Shown in pieces: positions 18,096 to 26,483 of a DNA stretch of 64,000 bases; the first letter of the stretch is position 1, and each line of letters opens with the position of its first letter. A program made the position numbers and the translations under genes. The DNA is from an uncultured Parabacteroides sp. GTDB taxonomy: Bacteria > Bacteroidota > Bacteroidia > Bacteroidales > Tannerellaceae. The notes under the pieces were generated by a model. It did no database searches and was not told where the DNA came from. It saw only the letters and a program-made list of their open reading frames with translations. The stretch spans positions 1-64,000 of the forward strand of contig NZ_CABUOD010000012.1 of the NCBI RefSeq assembly GCF_902493135.1, in the 5' to 3' direction.

Positions 18096-19274
18096 TTACG
18101 GAATATATTTAAAGTACAACAACGCCTTCTTCAGGTTCTTTCCGATCAGGAAAGGCAAAACGAGAAAGCCCGTGAGCCAGGCATATTCGGTCCAACTATA
18201 GATGAAAGGCCTTCCGTTCAAAGCCTGGTCGACATAGATCAGGAAATAGTGCCGGAGCGGGAACAGGTCGGAGAGCGCCTGCAACGTAGGATCCATCCCC
18301 AACACCGGGAAAGAGAACCCGACGATGGAAAAGGCGATCATCCCGAACAGGCAAGCGAAGCTCAGTCCCAAGCGGAAAGTCGGCAACACACCGATCATGA
18401 AAATCCCGACCGCCTGTGAAGCGATCACCAACAAGAACAAGGCCGACAACATCGGTAGCCAGCCGCTATTCAACGGAAACGAATTGAACCCGTACAAGGC
18501 CGCCGCATACAAGAATGCCACGATCGTAAAAACCACCGTATGAGGCAATAGCTTTCCTATGAGGCTCGCCGTAAGCGAGTTCCCGCCCATCTCCAACCAT
18601 TCGCGGGCCGTCGAGTATTTGATCTCGGAACCGATGCTCAACACCGTCACCAGGAAAATCATCAATTGCAAGACACCAGGCAAAAGCGTGTTGTTCAGAT
18701 AGACCGAATAGTTAAGCCACGGATTCCCGATCGCGTGCGTGTCAATCACGATCGGCTGGAGTTGCGCGCGCGTCTGGGCTTCGGTATAGCCATGCGCCAA
18801 CCCCGTTTGAAGACCGACCGAAGCACCAGCCAAGACCGACATGGTTTTCATATCCCGGAAGAGCAGGGATGCAGCAATAAGATAAGTCCCGTTCGTATAG
18901 AACGACAACTTAGGCTGCCGGCCTGCCGTCGCATCCACGCCGAAATCCTTCGGGATATAGAAAATGCCGTAGACTTTCCCTTCCTGCATCGCCCGGCGGG
19001 CTTCCTCGAACGAGACGGTCGTCAGCACCACCTTCGTCTGTTCGAAAGCATCCAACTGGCGGACCAAGTTGCGAGAGTTGGAAGAGCCGTCCAGATCGAC
19101 AACCGCAACAGGCATATCGGTCGGCAAGCCCTCCCGCATCAACGAAAGGAAAAAGACCACACAGATAGCCGGAGCCACCAACATGCAAAAGAAGTAGACC
19201 GGGTTCTTGCTAATCCTGGATACCTCACGCTTTGCGATTGACAATAGACAATTGGCAATTGATAATTGACTCAT
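18096..19274 (-). CDS. ABC-2 type exporter permease (first)
   Basis: The 392-residue ABC2_membrane_3 permease has a helix near 25-45, an extracytoplasmic domain with AVVDLDGSSNSRNLVRQLDAF, and five helices at the C-terminus. The ATG at 19274 was preferred over a TTG five codons upstream. The first residues (MSQLSIANCLLSIAKR) are encoded by an AATTGCCAATTG-type repeat seen in intergenic DNA elsewhere in the window, so the true N-terminus may begin later. It lies between hlyD and the second permease. No ATPase gene accompanies the pair. Confidence 0.87.
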   Translation of the reverse strand: MSQLSIANCLLSIAKREVSRISKNPVYFFCMLVAPAICVVFFLSLMREGLPTDMPVAVVDLDGSSNSRNLVRQLDAFEQTKVVLTTVSFEEARRAMQEGKVYGIFYIPKDFGVDATAGRQPKLSFYTNGTYLIAASLLFRDMKTMSVLAGASVGLQTGLAHGYTEAQTRAQLQPIVIDTHAIGNPWLNYSVYLNNTLLPGVLQLMIFLVTVLSIGSEIKYSTAREWLEMGGNSLTASLIGKLLPHTVVFTIVAFLYAAALYGFNSFPLNSGWLPMLSALFLLVIASQAVGIFMIGVLPTFRLGLSFACLFGMIAFSIVGFSFPVLGMDPTLQALSDLFPLRHYFLIYVDQALNGRPFIYSWTEYAWLTGFLVLPFLIGKNLKKALLYFKYIP

Positions 19275-19292
19275 TGATTTATTTTTCAATCC

Positions 19293-20300
19293 TTAATTCT
19301 CAATTTTTAATTTCTTAATGACCGACATTCCAGGACGTAAGTCAGCCACTTTTTCCACCGGCCGGGCACGCACCTCGAATGTCTTGGAGTCGAACTGCCC
19401 GTTCGTTTTCGTCGCTTTCCAAGCGGCGTATGTCCCCATATCCTTCATATAATAGACTTTCAACCTGACCGGCCGGTTGTCCAACGCCGGAATAAAAGCG
19501 TCTATCTCGGAGCCGACCTTGATGTCTTTCAGAAGGTCTTCGCGGATGCTGAAGGTCACCCACATATCGTTGAGGTCAATGATATTCATAATCGGTGCGC
19601 CCGTACCGACCAGTTCGCCCACTTCCGGGAAACGTTCGGACACTTCGCCGTCGATCGGTGAGACGAGAGCCGCTTCCTTCAGGTAGGATTCCACTTCGGC
19701 AACCGCTCCCCCGGCCTGTTGCACAAGAGCGGAGGCGGCGGCCTTATCTTCCGCACGGGCTCCGTCCACGGCCATGTCATACTGGGACTTGGCGGCTTTC
19801 TCGGTAGCGATCATCGCCTTGTAATTGGCTTCCGCCTCATCACGTTTCTGGGCGGACATGACCCCTTTGTCGAACAAGTTTTGCACGCGCGTATATGATT
19901 TACGGGCAATATCCAATCCGGCCTTCGCCTTCTGCCACATCTCGTATGCGCCGGCGATCTCCTGAGCGCGAGCTCCCTTGACAGCCTTTGCTTGCTGGGC
20001 TTCGGCGGCACGGCGCACGGCCTCCGCCTGCTGGAGCTTGGCAAGGACTTCGGGCGTATCCAGGAAGACAAGCGTGTCACCCGCCTTCACCTTGTCGCCT
20101 TCACCGAAACGATAGGCTTCGATCCGTCCGGGCACTTTACCGGAAATCCGGACTTGCGTAGCTTCCGCCTGTCCCATGATGATATCGTCCGGCGGTGTCA
20201 GCAAAAAGAAACCGGTTAATGCGACTAATCCGACCACACCTAAGAATGTAATAAATGCCAGCAGCATGTTGTTGATCGAAAACTTCTTATCCTCGTTCAT
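19293..20300 (-). CDS. HlyD-family periplasmic adaptor (membrane fusion protein)
   Basis: The 335-residue protein has an N-terminal membrane anchor (about 12-33) and a split lipoyl domain (ISGKVPGRIEAYRFGEGDKVKAGDTLVFLDTPE). A long alpha-helical hairpin (about 85-190) follows, then a beta-barrel domain (ALVSPIDGEVSERFPEVGELVGTGAPIMNI). It would bridge the inner-membrane permeases to the TolC-like channel. Its last residues (KLKIEN) are encoded by a 21-base AT-rich repeat that also ends the upstream tolC-like gene. Confidence 0.92.
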   Translation of the reverse strand: MNEDKKFSINNMLLAFITFLGVVGLVALTGFFLLTPPDDIIMGQAEATQVRISGKVPGRIEAYRFGEGDKVKAGDTLVFLDTPEVLAKLQQAEAVRRAAEAQQAKAVKGARAQEIAGAYEMWQKAKAGLDIARKSYTRVQNLFDKGVMSAQKRDEAEANYKAMIATEKAAKSQYDMAVDGARAEDKAAASALVQQAGGAVAEVESYLKEAALVSPIDGEVSERFPEVGELVGTGAPIMNIIDLNDMWVTFSIREDLLKDIKVGSEIDAFIPALDNRPVRLKVYYMKDMGTYAAWKATKTNGQFDSKTFEVRARPVEKVADLRPGMSVIKKLKIEN

Positions 20301-20325
20301 AAGAGTATGTATTATTTTTTAATTT

Positions 20326-21711
20326 TTAATTCTCAATTTTTAATTTCCCCATCGCTTTTGTCAAGTAGACCTCCGTCAGCCTCACCTCTATCTGCGCATC
20401 TATCAGGCTGGAACGCGCCGACACCCAGGCCGTCTGGGCCTGCATCAGGTTAAGGGCCGGGATCACGCCTTCCTCGAATCCGAGGTTGGCATGGCGGAGG
20501 TTCTCTTCCGCATTCTCCATATTGCGGGCGGAAGCGGCCAGCTTCTTGTTCGCCTCATTGACCTTGTAGACGGATTGGTTGACCTGCAATTCCACCTTCT
20601 CGCGGGCATCCTGCCACTCCAACGACTTGATGCGTGTCTCGGCACGGGCCGAATTGCGTTTATAGCTTCCTTCCCACCAGCCGGAAAGCGGCACTTTCAC
20701 CATCACCCCGAAATTGAACATCCCGGCAAATTCGTTCTTAAAGCCGTTCATGGAATTAGGATTCGTGACCAAGTAGTTCGCCATAAATGCCACATTCGGC
20801 AACATATCCGCCAAGACGATCCGTTCCTTGCGTTTATAAATCTTGGTCGCCAAGTCGAGGCTCCTCAACTCGCTACGGTTCATGAAGGCCTCATTCACAT
20901 CGGCAGCCGTAACGGAGGGCTCCGTCGGGAAATCTTCCATATCCTCATCGGCCAAAGCAAGCGGCTCTTCCAATGGCAACCCGCATATCTGTGCCAATAG
21001 CATACGGGAAAGGGCCAGCCCGTTATCGACCTTCGTCTGCGCCATCTCGGCTTCGTTCAGTTTGACTTTAACGGAAAGCCCGTCGGCTTCGGTCGCCACT
21101 CCCTCGCCGATCATCGCCGTCATGTCGTGATCGGTCTTGCGGAGCAAATCGACATAGGCGTCGGCCAACTTCTTTTTATTTACTAAAGAAATCACCTGCC
21201 AATAGGTTTCATCGGTTTTATAGATGACATCCTGCAATTGCAGGTCATTCATCGACTCGGCCAATTGCTTGGCGTACTTGGCGATCTGGTTGTAATTGAT
21301 AATCTTGCCCCCCATAAACACAGGTTGCACGAGTGAAACGCTTCCGACCCAGATATTCTGGATGTCGAGGTGTTGCAAGTCGTCCACCCCTTCCGCCAAC
21401 TTCCCGAACACCGGCAATTGGGCGATCGGTCCGAGAGCCCCTCCGATAGAAGAGCCGAGTGCCCCCATATCCAACAGGTTGATATCTTTCTGGTTCCACA
21501 TATACGCACCGGTCGCCGAGAGCCCGGGAAAGTATTTGGTGAAAGCGGCGCTTTTCTCATAACCGGCCATTTTAATCTTTTCTCCCGAAATCTTCAGCTC
21601 TTTGTTGTTCCGGATAGCCATCTGTCGGCATTCCTCCAATGTCAACGTACGCCCGGCACTTGCATAGCCCGACGAAACCAGTAACGCGACTAATACGACG
21701 AATCTTTTCAT
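20326..21711 (-). CDS. TolC-family outer-membrane efflux protein
   Basis: The 461-residue protein has a signal peptide (..SSGYASAGRT) and two OEP repeats made of long amphipathic helices. These are about 25-235, beginning LTLEECRQMAIRNNKELKIS, and about 250-455, with FNFGVMVKVPLSGWWEGSY. It forms the outer-membrane channel for the exporter encoded downstream. It is first in the run. A TACTTTTG -7 element and a 22-bp repeat array lie between it and the Crp/Fnr-type gene. Confidence 0.92.
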   Translation of the reverse strand: MKRFVVLVALLVSSGYASAGRTLTLEECRQMAIRNNKELKISGEKIKMAGYEKSAAFTKYFPGLSATGAYMWNQKDINLLDMGALGSSIGGALGPIAQLPVFGKLAEGVDDLQHLDIQNIWVGSVSLVQPVFMGGKIINYNQIAKYAKQLAESMNDLQLQDVIYKTDETYWQVISLVNKKKLADAYVDLLRKTDHDMTAMIGEGVATEADGLSVKVKLNEAEMAQTKVDNGLALSRMLLAQICGLPLEEPLALADEDMEDFPTEPSVTAADVNEAFMNRSELRSLDLATKIYKRKERIVLADMLPNVAFMANYLVTNPNSMNGFKNEFAGMFNFGVMVKVPLSGWWEGSYKRNSARAETRIKSLEWQDAREKVELQVNQSVYKVNEANKKLAASARNMENAEENLRHANLGFEEGVIPALNLMQAQTAWVSARSSLIDAQIEVRLTEVYLTKAMGKLKIEN

Positions 21712-21748
21712 CTCTATCTTGTTTTATTCGGATTCTTCTCTAACGGTG

Positions 21749-21756
21749 CAAAAGTA
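21749..21756 (-). promoter_or_regulatory. -7 element (TACTTTTG) for the exporter operon
   Basis: The minus-strand TACTTTTG lies 38 bases upstream of the tolC-like start codon. Confidence 0.6.
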
Positions 21757-21798
21757 CGGGTTCGCTTTAAATATAAAATTGAACTAATTCAATAATTC

Positions 21799-21897
21799 GT
21801 TTCCTCCTGATGAAACCTTTGTTTCCCGCCGATGAAAATATAGTTTCCCGCCGGTGAAAACATAGTTCCATGCCTATGAAACTTTTTTCCCCCGCCT
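21799..21897. repeat. 22-bp tandem repeat array (GTTTCCCGCC..TGAAAA family)
   Basis: Four units begin exactly 22 bases apart at 21799, 21821, 21843 and 21865, with a degenerate fifth at 21887 that runs into the end of the regulator gene. The unit reads GTTTCCCGCC then GATGAAAA then TATA. It has weak dyad symmetry (TTTC..GAAA). The terminal unit is variant (TTCCATGCCTATGAAAC). The array sits between the regulator gene and the exporter promoter. A second array of the same family lies at 37655-37742. Confidence 0.8.
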
Positions 21898-21903
21898 ATC
21901 GGT

Positions 21904-22503
21904 TCAGGTGAATGAAAGGACTTTCCGCTTCAGCTTGCAGTACCAGGCATTGCTGATCCCCATATAATGGGCGATATACTTATCGGGAACCCGGTTGATC
22001 ATCCAGGCGTAGTTCGTGTAGAGAAACTGGATGAACTCTTCCGCCGTGGAGGAGAGGCGGACGGCCAACAATACATCCAATTTATAGATGATCATCAACA
22101 TGATATTCTGATAATAGGAAGCAAACAAAGGGTAACGGAACGAAAGGCTCTCGATATGGTCGCGGGAGAAACAAAGCAACTCGCCGGCTTCAAGCGCCTT
22201 GATCTCGAACTCGGAAGGCTGCTTGGTGAAATAGCCGATGGCGGATAGGAACGGAAACATGTTGTCGGCCGCAAAGCCGGTGACACATTCGTTGCCGTTC
22301 TCGTTTACATACAGATTGATGAAAAGGCCTTTGTTGATGAAATAGGCGTCCTGGCACAACTCGCCCGTACGCAACAGGTAATCTCCTTTCTTCACGGAGA
22401 TCACCTTCGCATGGTTCTCCAGTTCGCCGAGAAAAGCTTCATCGCGGGCGAGGGCATCCGGAAGGTCGGCAAGTAGTCGCGCGAAATGGACATCCGTTTC
22501 CAT
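21904..22503 (-). CDS. Crp/Fnr-family-like regulator
   Basis: The 199-residue protein has a cyclic-nucleotide-binding-like beta-roll (about 25-125; VISVKKGDYLLRTGELCQDAYFINKGLF). A helical C-terminal part has a putative helix-turn-helix (PDKYIAHYMGISNAWYCKLKRK). It starts 2 bases after the coiled-coil protein gene and is likely co-transcribed with it. Its location immediately before the exporter operon suggests that it may control that operon. The inducer is not predictable. Confidence 0.8.
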   Translation of the reverse strand: METDVHFARLLADLPDALARDEAFLGELENHAKVISVKKGDYLLRTGELCQDAYFINKGLFINLYVNENGNECVTGFAADNMFPFLSAIGYFTKQPSEFEIKALEAGELLCFSRDHIESLSFRYPLFASYYQNIMLMIIYKLDVLLAVRLSSTAEEFIQFLYTNYAWMINRVPDKYIAHYMGISNAWYCKLKRKVLSFT

Positions 22504-22505
22504 CG

Positions 22506-23411
22506 CTATTTTTCGAGTGTGAAGCTTTTACGGCCGATCAAATTGCCATCCGCAAATATATCGACCCGGTAGGTGCCCGGAGAAAGGAACTCTTCGATAT
22601 TCCAGTACATCGTAATTGGCAATTCCTCTCCGTCATATTCGACCATCTTCTTCATGGAGTAATTGATTTCTTTGCCTTCGAAGGTAAAGACATCGGCACG
22701 GCTCTTCAACAGGATATCATCGTCCGGCTTCATGATGCGCACATAGATCGTCTTCTCTCCGACCGGGGCCGTAATGTTCTTGCCGATCCGGAAGTCAACG
22801 ACAAATTGTTCCATCTTCTTGATCACCTTCGCCTTCTTTCCGCGGCCATTGACAGGAGTCACATTGATACCCGTCGCATCCAGCCGGCTTGCCAAGGTGA
22901 CGCGTTCCGTCAGTTTCTCTTTTTCCTTCTTCAAGGTGGTAGCCGTAGAAGAGGCCTGTTTGTATTTCTTTACCGCCTCGTTCTTTTCCACTTTCAACTG
23001 TTCGTTGGCACGGTTCAGGGAGTCGATCTGAACTACATAGTTACGCATGATCTTACGCAATGTCTGCAATTCCTTCTTCAGACGGGCAATCTCTTTCGTA
23101 TTTGTCGCCTTTACGGTACGAAGTTCTTCCTGTAAGCGTTGTACTTTGGCTTGCTCGGTAGACAATAGATTCAGTAACGAGTCGTTACCTATATTAAATT
23201 TATATCCTTCATATTGGAGAGACAATTCGTTAAATTCATCTTCCAATGATTCCTTGTCCAGGACATAGGCCTGTTCCAAGTCTTCCATCTGCCGGTTCTG
23301 ATGGAAAATATAGTAGGCAGCACCGGCGATAATCAACAATAACACAACCACTGCCATGATCAGCAATGACATCTTATTTATTTCTTTTGTCTCTTTCTTT
23401 TCAGCATCCAT
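22506..23411 (-). CDS. membrane-anchored coiled-coil protein of unknown function
   Basis: This 301-residue protein starts MDAEKKETKEINKMSLL. It has a transmembrane helix (about 15-37), a long coiled coil (about 45-180, heptads rich in Leu/Glu/Lys) and a C-terminal beta-rich domain with VDFRIGKNITAPVGEKTIYVRIMKPDD. The start at 23411 was chosen because a TACCTTTG -7 element (23437-23444) leaves no room for the longer in-frame start. I do not recognise a named family. The layout suggests an inner-membrane protein with a periplasmic coiled coil and beta domain. Confidence 0.75.
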   Translation of the reverse strand: MDAEKKETKEINKMSLLIMAVVVLLLIIAGAAYYIFHQNRQMEDLEQAYVLDKESLEDEFNELSLQYEGYKFNIGNDSLLNLLSTEQAKVQRLQEELRTVKATNTKEIARLKKELQTLRKIMRNYVVQIDSLNRANEQLKVEKNEAVKKYKQASSTATTLKKEKEKLTERVTLASRLDATGINVTPVNGRGKKAKVIKKMEQFVVDFRIGKNITAPVGEKTIYVRIMKPDDDILLKSRADVFTFEGKEINYSMKKMVEYDGEELPITMYWNIEEFLSPGTYRVDIFADGNLIGRKSFTLEK

Positions 23412-23436
23412 ACGGTTACGATTAAAAATGAACACG

Positions 23437-23444
23437 CAAAGGTA
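23437..23444 (-). promoter_or_regulatory. -7 element (TACCTTTG) for the coiled-coil protein/regulator pair
   Basis: The minus-strand TACCTTTG lies 25 bases upstream of the ATG at 23411 and fixes the choice of start. Confidence 0.6.
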
Positions 23445-23508
23445 GTATTTAATAAGTTGCTAAAAAAAGGCGGACGGTTTATTATACTTTTTTTAAGAAA
23501 AAAGAAGA

Positions 23509-24798
23509 TCATCCTTTCGTGGCAACCGGCTTCTCCTCTTTAGGGACCGTAGAAGCGTTGCCGTTACGGAAAGCGGTGTAGTGGGGAGATAAGATCTCGA
23601 CATCGGCAGCCGCAAATTGATCCTGGATATTCTGGAAAAGTTCCGAATACAACTGGTTGAGCTTATCGGCATCCTTGATATAAGCATTGATCTGGTAAAC
23701 GGGATAAAAGTCGCTCAGGGAAGTTTCCAGGACAAAGGGTTCCGGTTCGCTGCTCACGCCCGGCGTAGCTTTTGCCGCATCGGTCAACAGCTGGTGGACT
23801 TTCCGCCAGGGCGTATCATAGCCGATCGTCACTTCCGCATGGATAATCAATCCCAAGTCACGCGCCGACTCGCTATAATTGGTGGTATGGGAAGACATGA
23901 TAAACGAGTTAGGGATTGTCACCAGCTCGTTCTTAGGCGTACGGATACGGGTGACCAACGTTGTTTTCTCTATCACGTTCCCGACCGTATCGTTCAACTT
24001 TATGCGGTCTCCCAATTTGAACGGGCGCATATAGGTGATCACAAAGCCGGCAATGATATTGCCGATCACCGTGCTCGACCCCAACGAAACGATCAGGCCG
24101 ACAAAGACCGACACTCCCTGGAACACCCCCGAATCGGCTCCCGGCAAATAGGGATAAATCATCGCGATCATAAAGGCGTATAGCAGGAAACGGACGATAT
24201 GGTAGGTTGGCGACGCCCAGTCGGGATAGAAACCGGATATCTTCAACTTCCCTTCAGCCACCTGATCCGACATATATTTAAGGATACGCACGACATACCG
24301 GATCACCAACACGATCACGATGATGGTAAAGAGATTGGGCAAATAATTGACAATACTTTTTCCGATGAATTCCAGCGGCTTCCAAACATAAGAGAAGAGC
24401 CGGGACGCGAAATTCTTTGTTTCCGGGAAAATAGAGAACAGGATCGGAACCGTAAATAACAATTGTAATACGATCAACAGCCAACGTATCATATTGGCCA
24501 GAAAAATCAAGAGCTTCACCTGCTTGTCGGTATCCAGCAGATCGTAGCCGTGAAAGGAGATCGACTTCAGCCGCGTCTCTTTCAGGGAAGCGATCTTCTC
24601 CTTGGCCTTCCGGTACACAAACGAGGTCAGACCGATCAGGGCGGACTGGACCAGAAGAATCGCCAGGAAATACAAGACACGCTTTATTTCCGAATCTTCC
24701 AACGACAAAGCTTGCATTTTCTTAGCCAAGCCGTCTTCCGCCTGTAGGAAAAAGGGAGATGAGAGCAATGACGCTGATAAAAAGATAATCCGTTTCAT
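23509..24798 (-). CDS. MscS-family mechanosensitive ion channel
   Basis: The protein is about 429 residues when started at MKRIIFLSASLLSSPFFLQAED, which reads as a signal peptide; an upstream ATG at 24843 is possible but less typical. Several transmembrane helices precede the pore-lining MscS helix and beta domain (FVGLIVSLGSSTVIGNIIAGFVITYMRPFKLGDRIKLNDTVGNV). A cytoplasmic alpha/beta domain follows. These channels release osmolytes on hypo-osmotic shock. It is divergent from guaA. Confidence 0.9.
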   Translation of the reverse strand: MKRIIFLSASLLSSPFFLQAEDGLAKKMQALSLEDSEIKRVLYFLAILLVQSALIGLTSFVYRKAKEKIASLKETRLKSISFHGYDLLDTDKQVKLLIFLANMIRWLLIVLQLLFTVPILFSIFPETKNFASRLFSYVWKPLEFIGKSIVNYLPNLFTIIVIVLVIRYVVRILKYMSDQVAEGKLKISGFYPDWASPTYHIVRFLLYAFMIAMIYPYLPGADSGVFQGVSVFVGLIVSLGSSTVIGNIIAGFVITYMRPFKLGDRIKLNDTVGNVIEKTTLVTRIRTPKNELVTIPNSFIMSSHTTNYSESARDLGLIIHAEVTIGYDTPWRKVHQLLTDAAKATPGVSSEPEPFVLETSLSDFYPVYQINAYIKDADKLNQLYSELFQNIQDQFAAADVEILSPHYTAFRNGNASTVPKEEKPVATKG

Positions 24799-24871
24799 TT
24801 TTTGTGACCTCTGATTGAATAATACTATAACCTGATGCCTCAAAAATGGTTCAAGTTTCGAATATTATTCC

Positions 24872-24879
24872 TACCTTTG
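24872..24879 (+). promoter_or_regulatory. -7 element (TACCTTTG) for guaA
   Basis: TACCTTTG matches TAnnTTTG and lies 27 bases before the guaA start codon. Confidence 0.6.
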
Positions 24880-24905
24880 TGCCACTCAATTAAATAATAA
24901 TTTGC

Positions 24906-26426
24906 ATGCACGAGAAACTTATTATTCTTGATTTCGGCTCGCAAACAACTCAATTAATCGGGCGTAGAGTCCGTGAGTTGAATATGTATTGCGAGATTGT
25001 CCCCTACAACAAATTCCCCCATGATGCTACAGACGTAAAAGGTGTTATTCTTTCCGGAAGTCCCTATTCCGTATATGACGCCAATGCGTTCAAAGCCGAC
25101 TTGAGTGAAATACGCGGTAAATATCCCGTATTGGGAATCTGTTACGGAGCCCAATTCCTGGCCTACACATCCGGCGGAAATGTCGAACCGGCCAACTCAC
25201 GCGAATACGGACGTGCCAACCTCTCGTATGTCGCGGGCACAGACGAATTGCTGAAAGGCATTAATGTCGGTTCACAAATCTGGATGTCTCACGGAGACAC
25301 CATCACGGTCCTCCCCGAGAACTTCAAAGTAATCGCCAGCACGGACGATGTAAAAGCAGCCGCCTATCACGTGGAAGGCGAACCGACCTGGGGCGTACAA
25401 TTCCATCCTGAAGTGTTCCATTCGACCGATGGTACTAAATTATTAGACAACTTCCTGAATATCTGCGGATGTGCCAAAGACTGGACTCCGGCCTCCTTTA
25501 TCGAATCGACCGTTGCCGAACTGAAAGAGCAGCTCAAAGATGATAAAGTGATCCTCGCCCTCTCCGGCGGTGTCGATTCTTCGGTCACGGCCGTCTTGCT
25601 ACACAAGGCGATCGGCAAGAACCTGACTTGCATCTTCGTCGATCACGGCCTGCTCCGTAAGAATGAATTCGAAAACGTGTTGAAAGATTACGAGCACTTG
25701 GGACTGAACGTAATCGGAGTCGACGCCAAAGAGAAATTCTATAAGGAACTGGCAGGTGTCAGCGAACCTGAAAAGAAACGTAAGATCATCGGCAAAGGGT
25801 TTATCGATGTGTTCGACGAAGAGGCCCACAAGCTGAAAGACATAAAATGGCTGGGCCAGGGCACTATTTATCCGGACGTAATCGAATCGCTATCCATTAC
25901 CGGAACCGTTATCAAGAGCCATCATAATGTAGGCGGCCTGCCTGCCAAAATGAACCTGAAGCTGGTCGAACCGTTGCGCCTCCTGTTCAAAGACGAGGTA
26001 CGCCGTGTCGGTATGGAACTGGGTATGCAACCCCACCTGATCAAACGCCATCCGTTCCCCGGTCCCGGCTTGGGTATCCGTATTTTAGGCGATATCACAC
26101 CGGAGAAAGTACGGATCTTGCAAGATGCCGACGATATCTATATGTCGCTGATGCGCGAATGGGGCTTGTATGACAAAATCTGGCAAGCCGGAGTGATCCT
26201 CCTCCCGATCCAGTCCGTAGGTGTCATGGGTGACGAACGTACTTACGAAAACACGGTTGCCTTGCGTGCCGTAACCTCGACGGATGCCATGACGGCCGAT
26301 TGGGCACAGCTCCCTTACGAATTCCTGGCGAAGGTTTCCAACGAAATCATCAACAAGGTCAAAGGCGTAAACCGCGTTGTCTACGACATCAGCTCCAAAC
26401 CGCCTGCAACGATCGAGTGGGAATAA
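24906..26426 (+). CDS. guaA: GMP synthase (glutamine-hydrolysing)
   Basis: The 506-residue enzyme has a complete class I glutaminase domain. The nucleophile is Cys79 in VLGICYGAQF, and His167 and Glu169 lie in VQFHPEV. The ATP-pyrophosphatase domain has the PP-loop SGGVDS (about 220-225), and the GMP synthase C-terminal dimerisation domain ends KPPATIEWE. It converts XMP to GMP. A second, divergent guaA-like gene follows 57 bases downstream. Confidence 0.96.
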   Translation: MHEKLIILDFGSQTTQLIGRRVRELNMYCEIVPYNKFPHDATDVKGVILSGSPYSVYDANAFKADLSEIRGKYPVLGICYGAQFLAYTSGGNVEPANSREYGRANLSYVAGTDELLKGINVGSQIWMSHGDTITVLPENFKVIASTDDVKAAAYHVEGEPTWGVQFHPEVFHSTDGTKLLDNFLNICGCAKDWTPASFIESTVAELKEQLKDDKVILALSGGVDSSVTAVLLHKAIGKNLTCIFVDHGLLRKNEFENVLKDYEHLGLNVIGVDAKEKFYKELAGVSEPEKKRKIIGKGFIDVFDEEAHKLKDIKWLGQGTIYPDVIESLSITGTVIKSHHNVGGLPAKMNLKLVEPLRLLFKDEVRRVGMELGMQPHLIKRHPFPGPGLGIRILGDITPEKVRILQDADDIYMSLMREWGLYDKIWQAGVILLPIQSVGVMGDERTYENTVALRAVTSTDAMTADWAQLPYEFLAKVSNEIINKVKGVNRVVYDISSKPPATIEWE

Positions 26427-26483
26427 GAATCATAAAGGAACGGAACATAAGACTAACTTAATATAATTTAAAGGAGATATATA

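Noticed and set aside
21799..21897. The 22-bp repeats considered as a CRISPR array
   Set aside because: There are no unique spacers: the whole unit repeats every 22 bases with drift, and no cas genes are in the window.
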